The position numbers and the translations under genes are program-made. From NCBI GenBank assembly GCA_900470965.1, contig UCCS01000027.1, forward strand, positions 1-37,430: a stretch of DNA of 37,430 bases. Direction: 5' to 3'. This document shows, piece after piece, positions 26,475-35,023 of this stretch (its first letter is position 1; every line of letters begins with the position of its first letter). This stretch comes from Hyphomicrobiales bacterium (GTDB lineage: Bacteria; Pseudomonadota; Alphaproteobacteria; Rhizobiales; Rhizobiaceae). The notes below the pieces were generated by a model. It saw only the letters and a program-made list of their open reading frames with translations. It searched no databases and was not told where the DNA came from.

Positions 26475-27614
26475 ATGCGGGCGCAGATAGACTTTTCCAA
26501 CACGCCGGAGTTTGCCGACTTTATGGCCGGTCTACCCGGACTTGAGGCTGCTCAAGAGCTTATCCATGGAATTTATATTTACCCGCATCCGTTTTGGGTT
26601 CGCTTAGCCGGACATGCTGCTCAAGCCGGAGTCTCGGACCCTCAATTAGTCTTCGGGTGGTGGTGGTGGAACAGCGACGACTGGGAAGGTCTGTTCGATC
26701 TGTCGCAGAAGTTCTCGCTTTGGGAACATTACTGCATGGACGTCGGTAAGAAAAAGGATCCGTTCCTCGTGCGCATCTATATCGAGCCGGCGACCAATCG
26801 GACAATCGGCTTACGCAGACAAATCCAGAATTACGCGGCGCAACAGCCTTTTTTCGCAACCGTTGAAGAGGAAGACGTTGGGTGGCTCGCCACCTCGATT
26901 GAGGGAGGGCTGGAGGTCAACGCTCCGAACACAGGCACGCTTGGTGGCTTTCTTCAGGACCAGCACGGCGATATTTACGGAATTACTTGCGGACACGTTG
27001 CAACAACCGCTGGGGTGTCTTTCGCACTTCCTGACGTTTCCGGGGTGAGTATTTCCAATGCCGGCTCCGTTCTGCATAGCAACTTCTCGACCTTTCAACT
27101 TAGCCCGAACGGCGGTGTCTGCAATCAGTACACGACCCCCGCCCATCCAGAGGTGGACCTCGCCCTGCTGAAGCTAGACCCGGCGCATGTCGGCACCGCG
27201 CAGATTGCCAAACACGGTACCGTCATCGACATCTACGATCGCACCGTGTTGGGCTCTGGTTCCCAGATCAGCATGCGGGGAACGGTGTCCGGCAGAAACG
27301 ACTACATCATCGGCGGATATGGCGTCACGAGCCGATTGAAGAACAGGGGGACGGGCAATGCGTATTGTTTTTCGCATTTGTTCGATTTTGCCGCCCCACG
27401 AACCGTCAAAGGTGGAAGGGTCAGCCAAGCTATTGCTGCTCGGCCGCTGAGCGGCGATTCCGGAGCTTTTGTCTGCGATACGCTGTCCTCAGGAGATCTG
27501 GCACTCTTCGGGATGTTGATCGCCACGAGGGGAGCAACCGGAGTGGCGTGCTTTGCTGACGCGATTGCAAATTGGGCGAGCCAAAATCATGGACTGACGT
27601 TGACGCATCTTTGA
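26475..27614 (+). CDS. Trypsin-like serine protease, cytosolic
   Basis: Residues 150-365 form a chymotrypsin-fold protease with a full triad: H174 (YGITCGHV), D228 (HPEVDLALLKLD) and S329 (LSGDSGAF). No signal peptide is present, so it should act in the cytoplasm or at the membrane with a partner. The N-terminal 140 residues are an unassigned domain that is unusually aromatic, including four consecutive Trp at 62-65 (FGWWWWNSDDWEG). Two membrane proteins follow closely on the same strand (19 bases to the first). Proteases with an extra N-terminal adaptor and no export signal are common in bacterial conflict and programmed-death systems, so such a role is possible. The ATG has GAGGG seven bases upstream. 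Confidence 0.75.
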   Translation: MRAQIDFSNTPEFADFMAGLPGLEAAQELIHGIYIYPHPFWVRLAGHAAQAGVSDPQLVFGWWWWNSDDWEGLFDLSQKFSLWEHYCMDVGKKKDPFLVRIYIEPATNRTIGLRRQIQNYAAQQPFFATVEEEDVGWLATSIEGGLEVNAPNTGTLGGFLQDQHGDIYGITCGHVATTAGVSFALPDVSGVSISNAGSVLHSNFSTFQLSPNGGVCNQYTTPAHPEVDLALLKLDPAHVGTAQIAKHGTVIDIYDRTVLGSGSQISMRGTVSGRNDYIIGGYGVTSRLKNRGTGNAYCFSHLFDFAAPRTVKGGRVSQAIAARPLSGDSGAFVCDTLSSGDLALFGMLIATRGATGVACFADAIANWASQNHGLTLTHL

Positions 27615-27633
27615 GTGCAACCGGGGGATATGC

Positions 27634-28098
27634 ATGACACCGTTCAGGGCAAGATTAGGACGATTGTTTGAGAATGTCAGGGGTGGCTCAGGTGACACCG
27701 GGCTTGCGAGTGGCGATAAACTTGCCAAGAAGGGAGATATGTTCTTCCTCATTATCTTGGCACTCGTCGTTCTGGGTTCGGTTGCTCTCGTGGTTTGGGT
27801 TCCGGGCACCGCAGTGCAATACGTTCTCGCCGCACTTTGGGGTCTGACGGTCGGCGGCGCGCTTCTGCTGTATCTGCCGGCAAAACTCCTGATCACAGTT
27901 ATTGGTGGCCTTCTCGGTGTCGGCGCATCAGATCTCGCCGGCTTGGCGCAGGTGGTTGAGAAGATGTCAACCACAGTCGTGGCAATCACGAAGACGATCA
28001 ATTCAACCGGTCCTGTTCAATTTCAGCAACAGGCGATCTGGCTGTTTTTGGTTCTTGTCGCCTTGTGCTGCCTCCCGGCTTACCGAACGGAAGGATAA
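27634..28098 (+). CDS. Membrane protein of unknown function
   Basis: This 154-residue protein has at least three hydrophobic segments, at about 36-58 (FFLIILALVVLGSVALVVWV), 61-83 (ending LLLYLPAKLLITVIGGLL) and 136-150 (IWLFLVLVALCCL). Between the last two lies a soluble stretch, VEKMSTTVVAITKTINSTG. The N-terminal 35 residues are polar. No family is recognised. It starts 19 bases after the protease, with GGGGGA five bases before the ATG, so it is probably co-expressed. It may be a membrane target or anchor for the protease. Confidence 0.62.
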   Translation: MTPFRARLGRLFENVRGGSGDTGLASGDKLAKKGDMFFLIILALVVLGSVALVVWVPGTAVQYVLAALWGLTVGGALLLYLPAKLLITVIGGLLGVGASDLAGLAQVVEKMSTTVVAITKTINSTGPVQFQQQAIWLFLVLVALCCLPAYRTEG

Positions 28099-28260
28099 GC
28101 GCGAACTGATGGAGGTGATGGATCTTGGTTCGGTTCACTTCATCCGGCGGCAATCAGAGCCACAGTTTTAAAGCGAAACGCTTCTGTTGTACTTTATTAA
28201 ATATTCTTGGAGGCTACAAAATGGACGCTCGAAGCATGACAAATCTGCGAGGAGAAAAAG

Positions 28261-28638
28261 ATGGTCGTTGAAGGGGCATGGGCGGTATTTGGTGTTGGAT
28301 GTGCCGGTGGGACTATCGCCGAACTACTCCATTGGTGGAATCTTCGGGAAGCAGAGCAACTCCCCGCCTATCGCACCAGCCTCTTTTACTGGGCGATCAC
28401 GATTGCGATGATTGTCGCGGGAGGGTTCGTAGCTTGGCTCTACTTCGGCCTGCGTGCTGAAGGCATTATCGCTTTCCATGTCGGGGTCTCGACGCCCCTT
28501 ATTCTGCAGAAGTTGGTAACCAGCGTGCCGCAGGCACCTGGCGCGAAGAATGTGGTCGTGAAACCTGCACCTAGCGTGCAAAATTTCCCTCGAACAATGC
28601 CGGGTATGTTCAGCCTCGGTCGCCGGATCGTGCGGTAG
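28261..28638 (+). CDS. Small membrane protein of unknown function
   Basis: This 125-residue protein has one clear transmembrane helix at about 42-62 (FYWAITIAMIVAGGFVAWLY) and a weaker hydrophobic stretch near 8-22. The segment IIAFHVGVSTPLILQKLVTSVP (about residues 69-90) precedes a basic, Pro-rich C terminus ending in RRIVR. No family is recognised. AGGAG lies six bases before the ATG. The pattern of a short membrane protein with a cytoplasmic tail fits a companion of the protease and the preceding membrane protein, but this is inference. Confidence 0.58.
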   Translation: MVVEGAWAVFGVGCAGGTIAELLHWWNLREAEQLPAYRTSLFYWAITIAMIVAGGFVAWLYFGLRAEGIIAFHVGVSTPLILQKLVTSVPQAPGAKNVVVKPAPSVQNFPRTMPGMFSLGRRIVR

Positions 28639-29141
28639 ATGATCAACAAGGGAGAGCGCGCCTCACCGCGAATGTAGTGTTCGAGTATAAAAGAAGACGA
28701 AAGCTATATTCACGAAATAACTTTCTAAAAATTTCTGTCTCCCAACCGAGCATTCTTGACGCCGAAGCGAATTCGAATTATTAATAACACCTGAGGGTTG
28801 CAGGCTGTGGATTTAGCAGAACCTCCTGGAGGAGACTTTGAAGCGCGAGCGTGGACGCTCAGAGGGGTGGTCTACTATGCTCTGTGATGTTGCAGGTGAA
28901 TGGCCGCAGATTTCATAACAACTTCTTGATGGCGATCCATACCATGTGGTTCGGCTTCCCTTTGGCGATGCAAGAATAAGCTTCTTTCAGGCGTCCGATC
29001 GACGGGCAAGGGCATGATAGGTTGGACCAGCTCCGCAGGATGCGTGGCTTCCTTCATCGCAGCGAAGCGTAATTAGCCATTTAAACGAATTGTATCGCTC
29101 CGGCGGCTGTTATCGTCCTGAGCGAACGAAGGAGCGCGGCT
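28639..29141. other. Intergenic region within the protease cluster
   Basis: No gene is supported in these 503 bases. The first 150 bases (to about 28795) are A+T-rich and could hold a promoter for the next genes. A short perfect inverted repeat, GAGCGT-GG-ACGCTC, is at 28847-28860, without a T-run, so it is not a clear terminator. The gap separates the trypsin/membrane genes from the haem-protein/subtilisin genes. Confidence 0.35.
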
Positions 29142-29759
29142 ATGACCTATTCTCGCGTTAGTATCGTTGATACGGTTGATCTCATCCTTGCCAGCTCGAA
29201 CCCACCGGTCCTTATCATTCACGCAGCAGGGCGAGTGCCGGGTACGGGCTGGACGAGCCCTCAACTGGGACAGCACGTGTATGTGGTGCCTCCGCCAGAC
29301 GGGATCCAGGGGGTTGATTTTGTGGCTGCGGCTCCAGACTCTGGAATTCACGTACCTGTCGTAACGCCACTTTGTGCTGAACTACTACTTGCCCCGGTCG
29401 ACATCAAAAACCATTGGGGGCCTGGGGTCCCTCTTCTCGGTGTTCGCGTTCATGCCGTTGAAAATGCCAAGACCGCGCTGATTGCTGCTGACAAAGGGAT
29501 GCCGGGCCTTCGCACTCTCGACGATTCGGAGGCAGCATTGAGCTTCGCCACCGATATTCAGCCACTCTTCCGCCAGCGCGATGTATCGGCGATGCGCATG
29601 GTCGCTGGATTTGACCTCCATGACTACGCAGATGTTCAGGCGCATGCTGAGGGGATCTATGCGCGGCTTTCGGATGGCTCGATGCCATGCGACGGCGCCT
29701 GGTCGCAGACTGACGTGGCCCGATTCCGAGCCTGGATAGATGCAGGGATGGCTGCTTGA
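29142..29759 (+). CDS. Protein with FATDIQPLFR / MPCDGAW C-terminal domain
   Basis: This 205-residue protein has no signal peptide. The C-terminal 70 residues carry a recurring bacterial pattern: FATDIQPLFRQRDVSAM, then FDLHDYADVQ, then DGSMPCDGAW, and a final FRAWIDAGM. This looks like a cytochrome-c-like helical fold, but there is no CxxCH, so it should not bind haem covalently. The N-terminal 130 residues are beta-rich and unassigned. GGAG lies seven bases before the ATG. It sits 26 bases before the c-type haem protein and may be its partner in electron transfer or oxidation. Function unknown. Confidence 0.6.
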   Translation: MTYSRVSIVDTVDLILASSNPPVLIIHAAGRVPGTGWTSPQLGQHVYVVPPPDGIQGVDFVAAAPDSGIHVPVVTPLCAELLLAPVDIKNHWGPGVPLLGVRVHAVENAKTALIAADKGMPGLRTLDDSEAALSFATDIQPLFRQRDVSAMRMVAGFDLHDYADVQAHAEGIYARLSDGSMPCDGAWSQTDVARFRAWIDAGMAA

Positions 29760-29785
29760 GCCACCAACCCAAAGGGGATTTCAAC

Positions 29786-31048
29786 ATGCGCTTGCTTGTT
29801 TTGCTTTCCGCTCTCTGTCTCTCGACGATGTGCTCAACGCAGTCCTTTGCCGCTGGATGTAGCGATTGGTTCAAAAGCAATTTTCCGCTATCGGAGGATC
29901 CGCAGGCCTCCGATATGGCGATTGTCGAACCTGACTGTTATGCGTGGCGCCTATTCATAGCTATGAACTGGCCAGCCGATGTAACGAAGAAAGAAGCCGA
30001 TCAGAGCAGGACCCTCGGCAGCCACGGACCTGTCGTATGGGAGACCTGGCGAAGCGCCCGTAACGGTGCGCCGGATACCGCATTCCCGGTCGATGGATCC
30101 GATCCTGGCCCTTGGCTGGATGCTCCGGTTGTAGCAACGATGAGCAATCGCTTCGAGGAGAGCGAGCCTCCTCTGCAGCAAGTCATGCGTGCTGTAGTCA
30201 TTAAAGTACATGGCGGCCCGACCGTCCTCTTTGATCCGGCGACTGCTGGGAGGTCGGTCAACGAGACGCGGCTCAATCGCGACACCTATGAGTTCATCCG
30301 AGCGCACAAGCTATACAATCTCAATGGTCAGATAGCCCTCTTCCAGAATGGGGCCGAGACAATAAGCTTTCCGCTGAAGTCGAAGGAAGTAAAGGCACAG
30401 TGGCGCGAGATCACTGAGGTCGACAAGCCTCGGTATCACTGGACCGAGTCCACCACACCGCAGGGCTTCAAGATATTCGGGCTTACGGCCCTTCATATCA
30501 CGAGGAAGGACCTTCCCAATTGGTTTTGGGCGACATTCGAGCACATGGACAATAAAAAAGCCGATGCAAAGGCCAAGCCACCTGCCGAAGGCTGGCTCTT
30601 ACCCTCAGTCGATCGGTTCGCCTGTCCCACAGCGCCTCACGATTGCGAGGCGATCCCTTCGGGCATCGGGCTTGAAGGTACTCAATGGGAAAACTACCGC
30701 TTACGAGGCACGCAGATCGATTTTATCGACTCGCGTGGTCGTCCTCTCCGCCTAGCAAATTCGCAACCCGAGGCAAGTTTTCAGACAACTTCGTCTTGCA
30801 TAACTTGCCATGCATTGGCGAGCGTCAACGATAGCTCTACTGACGACGGGCGAAGACTGCAATTCGTTGATGACGACGGCCAGGGTTTCGTAGGAATTCC
30901 AACCGGCTTTTTGATGCCCAGGGAAATCGCAAGTTCACGCAACTCGATTTCGTCTGGTCGTTGTTCAGGGCATGCTTCCAAAATCCTGGGAGTACAACAT
31001 GCAAGCGGTGATCACACTCATCTCTGTGACCGGTTCATTCTCATTTAA
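29786..31048 (+). CDS. Exported c-type haem protein, probable C-terminal frameshift
   Basis: A Sec signal peptide is clear at the N terminus (MRLLVLLSALCLSTMCSTQS, cleaved after FAA). One haem-attachment motif, C338-I-T-C341-H342 (SSCITCHALAS), is near the C terminus. The rest, about 310 residues, is a beta-rich domain with many Trp and is unassigned. The ATG at 29786 has AAGGGGA seven bases upstream; an earlier TTG at 29756 is less likely. The frame as read runs to 31048, but after a run of five T at 30908-30912 the sequence stops looking like protein. Moving one frame there gives DAQGNRKFTQLDFVWSLFRA and a stop at 31009-31011. So either the gene is damaged, the frame shifts in vivo, or the base call is wrong. 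Confidence 0.65.
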   Translation: MRLLVLLSALCLSTMCSTQSFAAGCSDWFKSNFPLSEDPQASDMAIVEPDCYAWRLFIAMNWPADVTKKEADQSRTLGSHGPVVWETWRSARNGAPDTAFPVDGSDPGPWLDAPVVATMSNRFEESEPPLQQVMRAVVIKVHGGPTVLFDPATAGRSVNETRLNRDTYEFIRAHKLYNLNGQIALFQNGAETISFPLKSKEVKAQWREITEVDKPRYHWTESTTPQGFKIFGLTALHITRKDLPNWFWATFEHMDNKKADAKAKPPAEGWLLPSVDRFACPTAPHDCEAIPSGIGLEGTQWENYRLRGTQIDFIDSRGRPLRLANSQPEASFQTTSSCITCHALASVNDSSTDDGRRLQFVDDDGQGFVGIPTGFLMPREIASSRNSISSGRCSGHASKILGVQHASGDHTHLCDRFILI

Positions 31049-31101
31049 CGGATGTCTCAACGAAACTGCCATGATGGCATTGGATCTGGGGGAGTATCGA
31101 A

Positions 31102-32457
31102 ATGGCAAAGTCAACGCGACGTGCGGTCAGCGCACAAGACGATGGCATGTCCGGCCTGGGCATGGTGATGCGGTTCACGCCGAAAGCGGGCGGGGACGGG
31201 GTACGCCGGCTGGAAAGCGGCGGATTTCGCGTAGCGTCGTCGAAGGATTTCAGGAGCGCGCCAGCCGTCCCAAACGACTTCGAGGGTGCGGACGTCCAGT
31301 ATTTTGAGCGGTTCGGCATCGCCATCGTTCGACGGGACGGCGACCGACTGAAATCAATGCTCGAAAGTGCGATGCAGGCTAGGGTCGTTAGTTCTGCCCG
31401 TCCCGAACGGTCTTATCGAGCGCTTGGAACTCCGATGTCGAAACGGCAAATCCTCCAAGGCGGGGCTGCTGGCGCGTTCTCGACGATGCCGGATCGCGAT
31501 TATCTCCACGGCTACCGTGATGGCGTGAACGAGTTGATCGATCGATTGCTTAATAGGGGAGGCGCGGAGGTGGCGGCGCTTGGGGCAGCCTTTGACGAGA
31601 CAAGCAGTACGTGGGGACTTCAGGCCACCCGCGTTCTCGAAAGTGGGCTGAGTGGGGCAGGGATCAAGGTCGCTGTCCTCGATACCGGTTTCGACGAAAC
31701 ACACCAAGATTTCGTCGGGCGATCGGTCACCAAAAAATTGTTTGTCACACGCAATGCGGAAGAGGATGTCCACGGCCACGGAACCCATTGCATTGGAACG
31801 GCATGTGGCCCGTTGCGGCCTACCTCGGGTCCGCGTTACGGCATAGCCTATGAAGCGGAAATTTATGCCGGGAAGGTGCTTGGCGACGATGGTCGTGGAA
31901 CGGATCGATCGATCATCGCGGGAATGGAATGGGCACTTGATGAGGGGTGCCAGGTGATCTCCATGTCCCTTGGAGCCGTCACGCAAATTGGCGATTCACC
32001 CAGCGATGACTATGAACAGATTGGCCAAGTGTGTCTTGATGCAGGTACCTTGGTTGTTGCTGCAGCGGGCAACGAAAGCGCGCGGCCGCAGTTCATTGCG
32101 CCCGTCGGTTCGCCCGCGAACGCATCGACGATTTTGGCTGTTGGGGCGGTTGATCGGACCCTGAGCCCGGCGACTTTCTCATGCGGAGGTCTCAATCCGG
32201 GTCAGGAGGTGGATATTGCGGCTCCCGGCGTGGACATTCTGTCGTCCCTCCCGAACGATAGCTACGATCGATGGGACGGAACCAGCATGGCAACGCCGCA
32301 TGTCGCCGGGGTCGCTGCACTGATAGCGCAATCGGATCCAAAATTTCGGGGCTGGGCTTTGTGGGCACGCTTGATTCAAATTACCAAACCCCTATCTTTA
32401 CCCTCAAGAGATGTCGGCAAGGGTCTGCTCCAAGCAAAAGGCGGCGGCGAGGTCTGA
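31102..32457 (+). CDS. Subtilisin-family serine protease (S8), no signal peptide
   Basis: This 451-residue protein has a complete S8 catalytic domain at about 175-430: D194 (VAVLDTGFDETH), H226 (HGHGTHCIGT), the oxyanion N324 (AAGNES) and S395 (GTSMATPHVAG). The N-terminal 170 residues are not a recognised propeptide and contain FERFGIAIV and RSYRALGTP stretches. There is no signal peptide, so the enzyme is either intracellular or exported by another route. The next gene, overlapping by one base, encodes a small I9-like protein, so the folding helper or inhibitor is supplied in trans. The ATG has GGGGGAG about eight bases upstream. Confidence 0.86.
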   Translation: MAKSTRRAVSAQDDGMSGLGMVMRFTPKAGGDGVRRLESGGFRVASSKDFRSAPAVPNDFEGADVQYFERFGIAIVRRDGDRLKSMLESAMQARVVSSARPERSYRALGTPMSKRQILQGGAAGAFSTMPDRDYLHGYRDGVNELIDRLLNRGGAEVAALGAAFDETSSTWGLQATRVLESGLSGAGIKVAVLDTGFDETHQDFVGRSVTKKLFVTRNAEEDVHGHGTHCIGTACGPLRPTSGPRYGIAYEAEIYAGKVLGDDGRGTDRSIIAGMEWALDEGCQVISMSLGAVTQIGDSPSDDYEQIGQVCLDAGTLVVAAAGNESARPQFIAPVGSPANASTILAVGAVDRTLSPATFSCGGLNPGQEVDIAAPGVDILSSLPNDSYDRWDGTSMATPHVAGVAALIAQSDPKFRGWALWARLIQITKPLSLPSRDVGKGLLQAKGGGEV

Positions 32458-32684
32458 TGAGCGATAAAGTCGGAGTTACTATCCGCATTGCCGGAAACGA
32501 AGCTTCTCGCTTGAGCGAGGTTGTGGATGATCTGAGATCGCAGGGCCTTTCAGAAGTTGAAAGCCACGCGCGCTTCATGATCGTCAACGGCAACATAGAC
32601 TCCGATGCACTCGACTCCCTCAGATCTGTAAAGGGAGTCGAGTCGGTGCGAGAGGACCGTGTTTATAAGACCCAATCTCATTAA
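32457..32684 (+). CDS. Free-standing I9-like propeptide/inhibitor
   Basis: This 75-residue protein begins inside the subtilisin stop (TGATG). The predicted βαββαβ order and the ending DSLRSVKGVESVREDRVYK closely follow the inhibitor I9 fold, where a GV-SV-ED element leads into the C-terminal tail that enters the protease active site. Normally I9 is the N-terminal propeptide of the same chain; here it is a separate protein. It would fold or inhibit the preceding subtilisin. No signal peptide is present, matching the protease. The start is fixed by overlap and the Met-Ser-Asp beginning. Confidence 0.7.
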   Translation: MSDKVGVTIRIAGNEASRLSEVVDDLRSQGLSEVESHARFMIVNGNIDSDALDSLRSVKGVESVREDRVYKTQSH

Positions 32685-32890
32685 TGTTTCCCGTTGGGCG
32701 GGATGGAATCTGAACCGCATTCGACTTGCAGCAGATTAGCAGGTTGAGTGATGAGGGAGAGCGTATGAAAGAGATGGCCGCTTGATGCTCGCTCGGAGGC
32801 AGATGGAGCGCTCCTTACGAGGGCGCCGATCCGCCGGCAATTTGGGTCTGAGTAGCAACTGAACAGAAAACCTACATAAGGATTTCACCG

Positions 32891-33028
32891 TCAGCGCCAG
32901 CGCGCCAGTTCCTTAATCGTTTTGCTGTGGCATTTGAGGTGATGCTTCATTAGCCGGATGTCGTGGAGATAGTCCTGCTCCGGTCGGGTAAAGCACTCGA
33001 ACAGATTGATGCCCTCCCAGGTGTCGAT
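32891..33028 (-). pseudogene. 3' remnant of a truncated gene
   Basis: The minus strand reads 45 protein-like codons to a TGA at 32891-32893. The protein contains IDTWEGINLFECFTRP, then EQDYLHDIRLMKHHL and KTIKELARWR at the C terminus. The frame begins exactly at the tip of the 17-bp repeat at 33028, so the gene appears cut by insertion of the element beyond. The parent family is not recognised. Bases 32685-32890 before it hold nothing I can assign. Confidence 0.5.
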
Positions 33029-33044
33029 GTCGTTTGGCAGTTAA
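33028..33044 (+). repeat. Left terminal inverted repeat, 17 bp
   Basis: The sequence TGTCGTTTGGCAGTTAA is an exact reverse complement of 33305-33321. It marks the left end of the small element and the breakpoint of the truncated minus-strand gene. Confidence 0.7.
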
Positions 33045-33304
33045 ACGCGAGAATGCGCTCGTTGCGGCAGCTTATGGCACTTTATTTGAGATCCTAAGCA
33101 CGCTTTTCTCGATGTCAATCCTGAGGTAATCCGCTGTAAGATTGCGATATTGGTCACTGTCATCTGCTTGGGCTGGAAGTTTTTTCAATATGCTAACTAT
33201 CAAATTAAGTGCCAAATCACGAGCACCAATCTCGAATTAATTGCTCAATCTCAGATAAAGTGCCGAGCTATGTCGTTGAAATTCTTGCAGTCAGAGTCTC
33301 ATAA

Positions 33305-33321
33305 TTAACTGCCAAACGACA
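33305..33321 (-). repeat. Right terminal inverted repeat, 17 bp
   Basis: Exact reverse complement of the left repeat at 33028-33044. The ISL3 element starts about 10 bases beyond it. Confidence 0.7.
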
Positions 33322-33330
33322 CCCCGCCAG

Positions 33331-35023
33331 AGGGGTCAACATTCGGATCTGACTCATATTTGATGATTTCGCAGTCGAAACTGGTGCGGTTATGAGAAAG
33401 GAATCAGCACCATGGCGACCAAATTTCGTCTGTCGTCCCTGATCCCGGCCGGATTGATTGTTGAGCGTTCCGACGAGAGCGACGGGGTTATCATTGTTTC
33501 CGCGCGGGCTGCCGCCCATCGACGTTCCTGCCCTTTATGCAGCCGACTGTCGGATCGTGTTCATAGCCGCTACGTTCGGATAATTGCCGATTTGCCTTGT
33601 GCTGGCGTCAGGGTCCAACTGCGGTTGTCGGCACGGCGCTTTGTCTGTGAGGTGACATTCTGCCGTCGTCGAATTTTCGTCGAGAGGTTTGGAGAGCTTG
33701 TCGTTCCGGAGCGCAGCCGTCGAACTGCTCGGCTTGATACTGTTGTGCATCATCTCGGGTTGGCTCTGGGAGGGAGGCCTGCAGCAGCCTTTGCCAAACG
33801 CTTAATGATCCCAGTTAGCAATGACACGCTGATCCGCGCGGTAAGAAGAAAATCCGCGGCGCCGCGTGATGCGCTCAGCGTCGTCGGCGTTGACGATTGG
33901 GCTTTCCGCCGCAATCACCGCTATGGCACCGTCGTATGTGATCTTGAGAAGCGACGGATTATCAAACTTCTGCCCGATCGGGAGATCGCGACAGTTTCGA
34001 CCTTCCTTGCTCAACACCCCGAAATTGCGATCGTTTCCCGCGACCGAGGCGGCGGCTATCGTGAAGCTGCCGCTAAGGCTTTACCGCATGCCATTCAGGT
34101 CGCAGATCGTTGGCATTTGATGGAGAACGCCAGCGCAGCATTCCTCGACGTCGTGCGCAAATCCATGCGAGCAATCCGTGCCGCAATTGGTGCTACGACG
34201 ATCAATCCTGAGCTGCTCACGTGTGCTGAACGACTGCAATATGACAGCTATCTGCGGCGGGAGGATGCGAATTTGACGATCAGGAAGCTCTCCTCCGATG
34301 GTGTCCCAATAAAGGAAATCGTTCGACAAACCGGCTATAGCCGCGGAACAGTTCGCCAGATCGTCCGCGGTCACAGGACCGATGTGTTCCGTGTCAGACA
34401 AAGTTCCCTTGAGGCCTATCTGCCGCTGTTAGATGAACTCTGGAGATCCGGGCAGCACAACGGCGCTGAACTCTGGCGGCAGTTAAAATGCAAAGGCTTT
34501 CGTGGTTGTTCTCGTGTCGTCGGGGAGTGGGCGGCAAGGCGACGGCGGTCTGAGCGGGTCTGCGATCAGCAACTTCAAAAGGTGCCATCCGCCAGAACGA
34601 TTGCCCGGTTGATGACAACTGCTCGCGATCAACTCAGCAAAGCCGACACAATCACCATTGCGGCCATAGAAGCCGGCGTTCCCGCCTTGATCGAAGCCCG
34701 CAATCTAATTGATCGCTTCCAGACGATGATCCGACGGAAGGCCAAGACAGAACTCGATCAATGGATCGCTGATGCACGCGACAGTCTGTTCGCCCCCTTC
34801 GCCAACGGAATACTGAAAGACAAGGCAGCGGTGTCAGCGGCCATCACCGAACCCTGGTCGAACGGCCAAGTCGAAGGACAGATCAACAAACTGAAGCTTG
34901 TCAAAAGGCAAATGTACGGCCGTGCCAAGCTGGACCTGCTTGAGGCACGGTTGATCGGCGCAATATGAAAGAAATCCTCATCAAAAATGCGTCAGACCCA
35001 GTTTTGTGCGCCGGTTGACACCT
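33331..35023 (+). mobile_element. ISL3-family insertion sequence, apparently complete
   Basis: The transposase is flanked by imperfect inverted ends. The left tip reads AGGGGTCAAC followed by TCTGAC and TTTGATGA. The right tip on the other strand reads AGGTGTCAAC, then the same two words with about 10 extra bases between. The total is about 1.7 kb, normal for ISL3. No 8-bp target duplication can be found, so either the ends are one or two bases off or one flank was rearranged. Confidence 0.65.
33412..34968 (+). CDS. ISL3-family transposase
   Basis: This 518-residue protein is a full-length ISL3 transposase. An N-terminal zinc finger is marked by CPLC at 40-43 and further Cys near 79-84. The DDE catalytic domain shows VVGVDDWAFRR (D161 or D162), IVSRDRGGGY (D211) and the C-terminal WSNGQVEGQINKLKLVKRQM with E488. 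A helix-turn-helix-like insert sits near 290-325 (IKEIVRQTGYSRGTVRQIVR). AAGGA lies nine bases before the ATG. No frameshift is visible, so it may be active. Confidence 0.9.
   Translation: MATKFRLSSLIPAGLIVERSDESDGVIIVSARAAAHRRSCPLCSRLSDRVHSRYVRIIADLPCAGVRVQLRLSARRFVCEVTFCRRRIFVERFGELVVPERSRRTARLDTVVHHLGLALGGRPAAAFAKRLMIPVSNDTLIRAVRRKSAAPRDALSVVGVDDWAFRRNHRYGTVVCDLEKRRIIKLLPDREIATVSTFLAQHPEIAIVSRDRGGGYREAAAKALPHAIQVADRWHLMENASAAFLDVVRKSMRAIRAAIGATTINPELLTCAERLQYDSYLRREDANLTIRKLSSDGVPIKEIVRQTGYSRGTVRQIVRGHRTDVFRVRQSSLEAYLPLLDELWRSGQHNGAELWRQLKCKGFRGCSRVVGEWAARRRRSERVCDQQLQKVPSARTIARLMTTARDQLSKADTITIAAIEAGVPALIEARNLIDRFQTMIRRKAKTELDQWIADARDSLFAPFANGILKDKAAVSAAITEPWSNGQVEGQINKLKLVKRQMYGRAKLDLLEARLIGAI

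Larger units (their letters stand above)
33028..33321. mobile_element. 294-bp non-autonomous element with IS21-like ends
   Basis: The segment is bounded by perfect 17-bp inverted repeats, TGTCGTTTGGCAGTTAA at 33028-33044 and its complement at 33305-33321. Nested inside is a second inverted pair: GGCACTTTATTTGAGAT at 33076-33092 and the complement of GGCACTTTATCTGAGAT at 33248-33264 (16 of 17 match). Further AATTAAGTGCC-like copies lie near the right end. TG tips and multiple internal repeats are features of IS21-family ends. There is no istA or istB, so this is a deletion derivative or MITE-like element. No target duplication is seen. Confidence 0.62.

Noticed and set aside
30908..30912. Programmed ribosomal frameshift
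   Set aside because: There is only a T5 run, with no classic slippery heptamer, no downstream stem and no internal Shine-Dalgarno that I can see. An error or a mutation is simpler.
32690..32706. Terminator after the I9-like gene (CCCG...CGGG)
   Set aside because: The stem is only four bases and no T-run follows.
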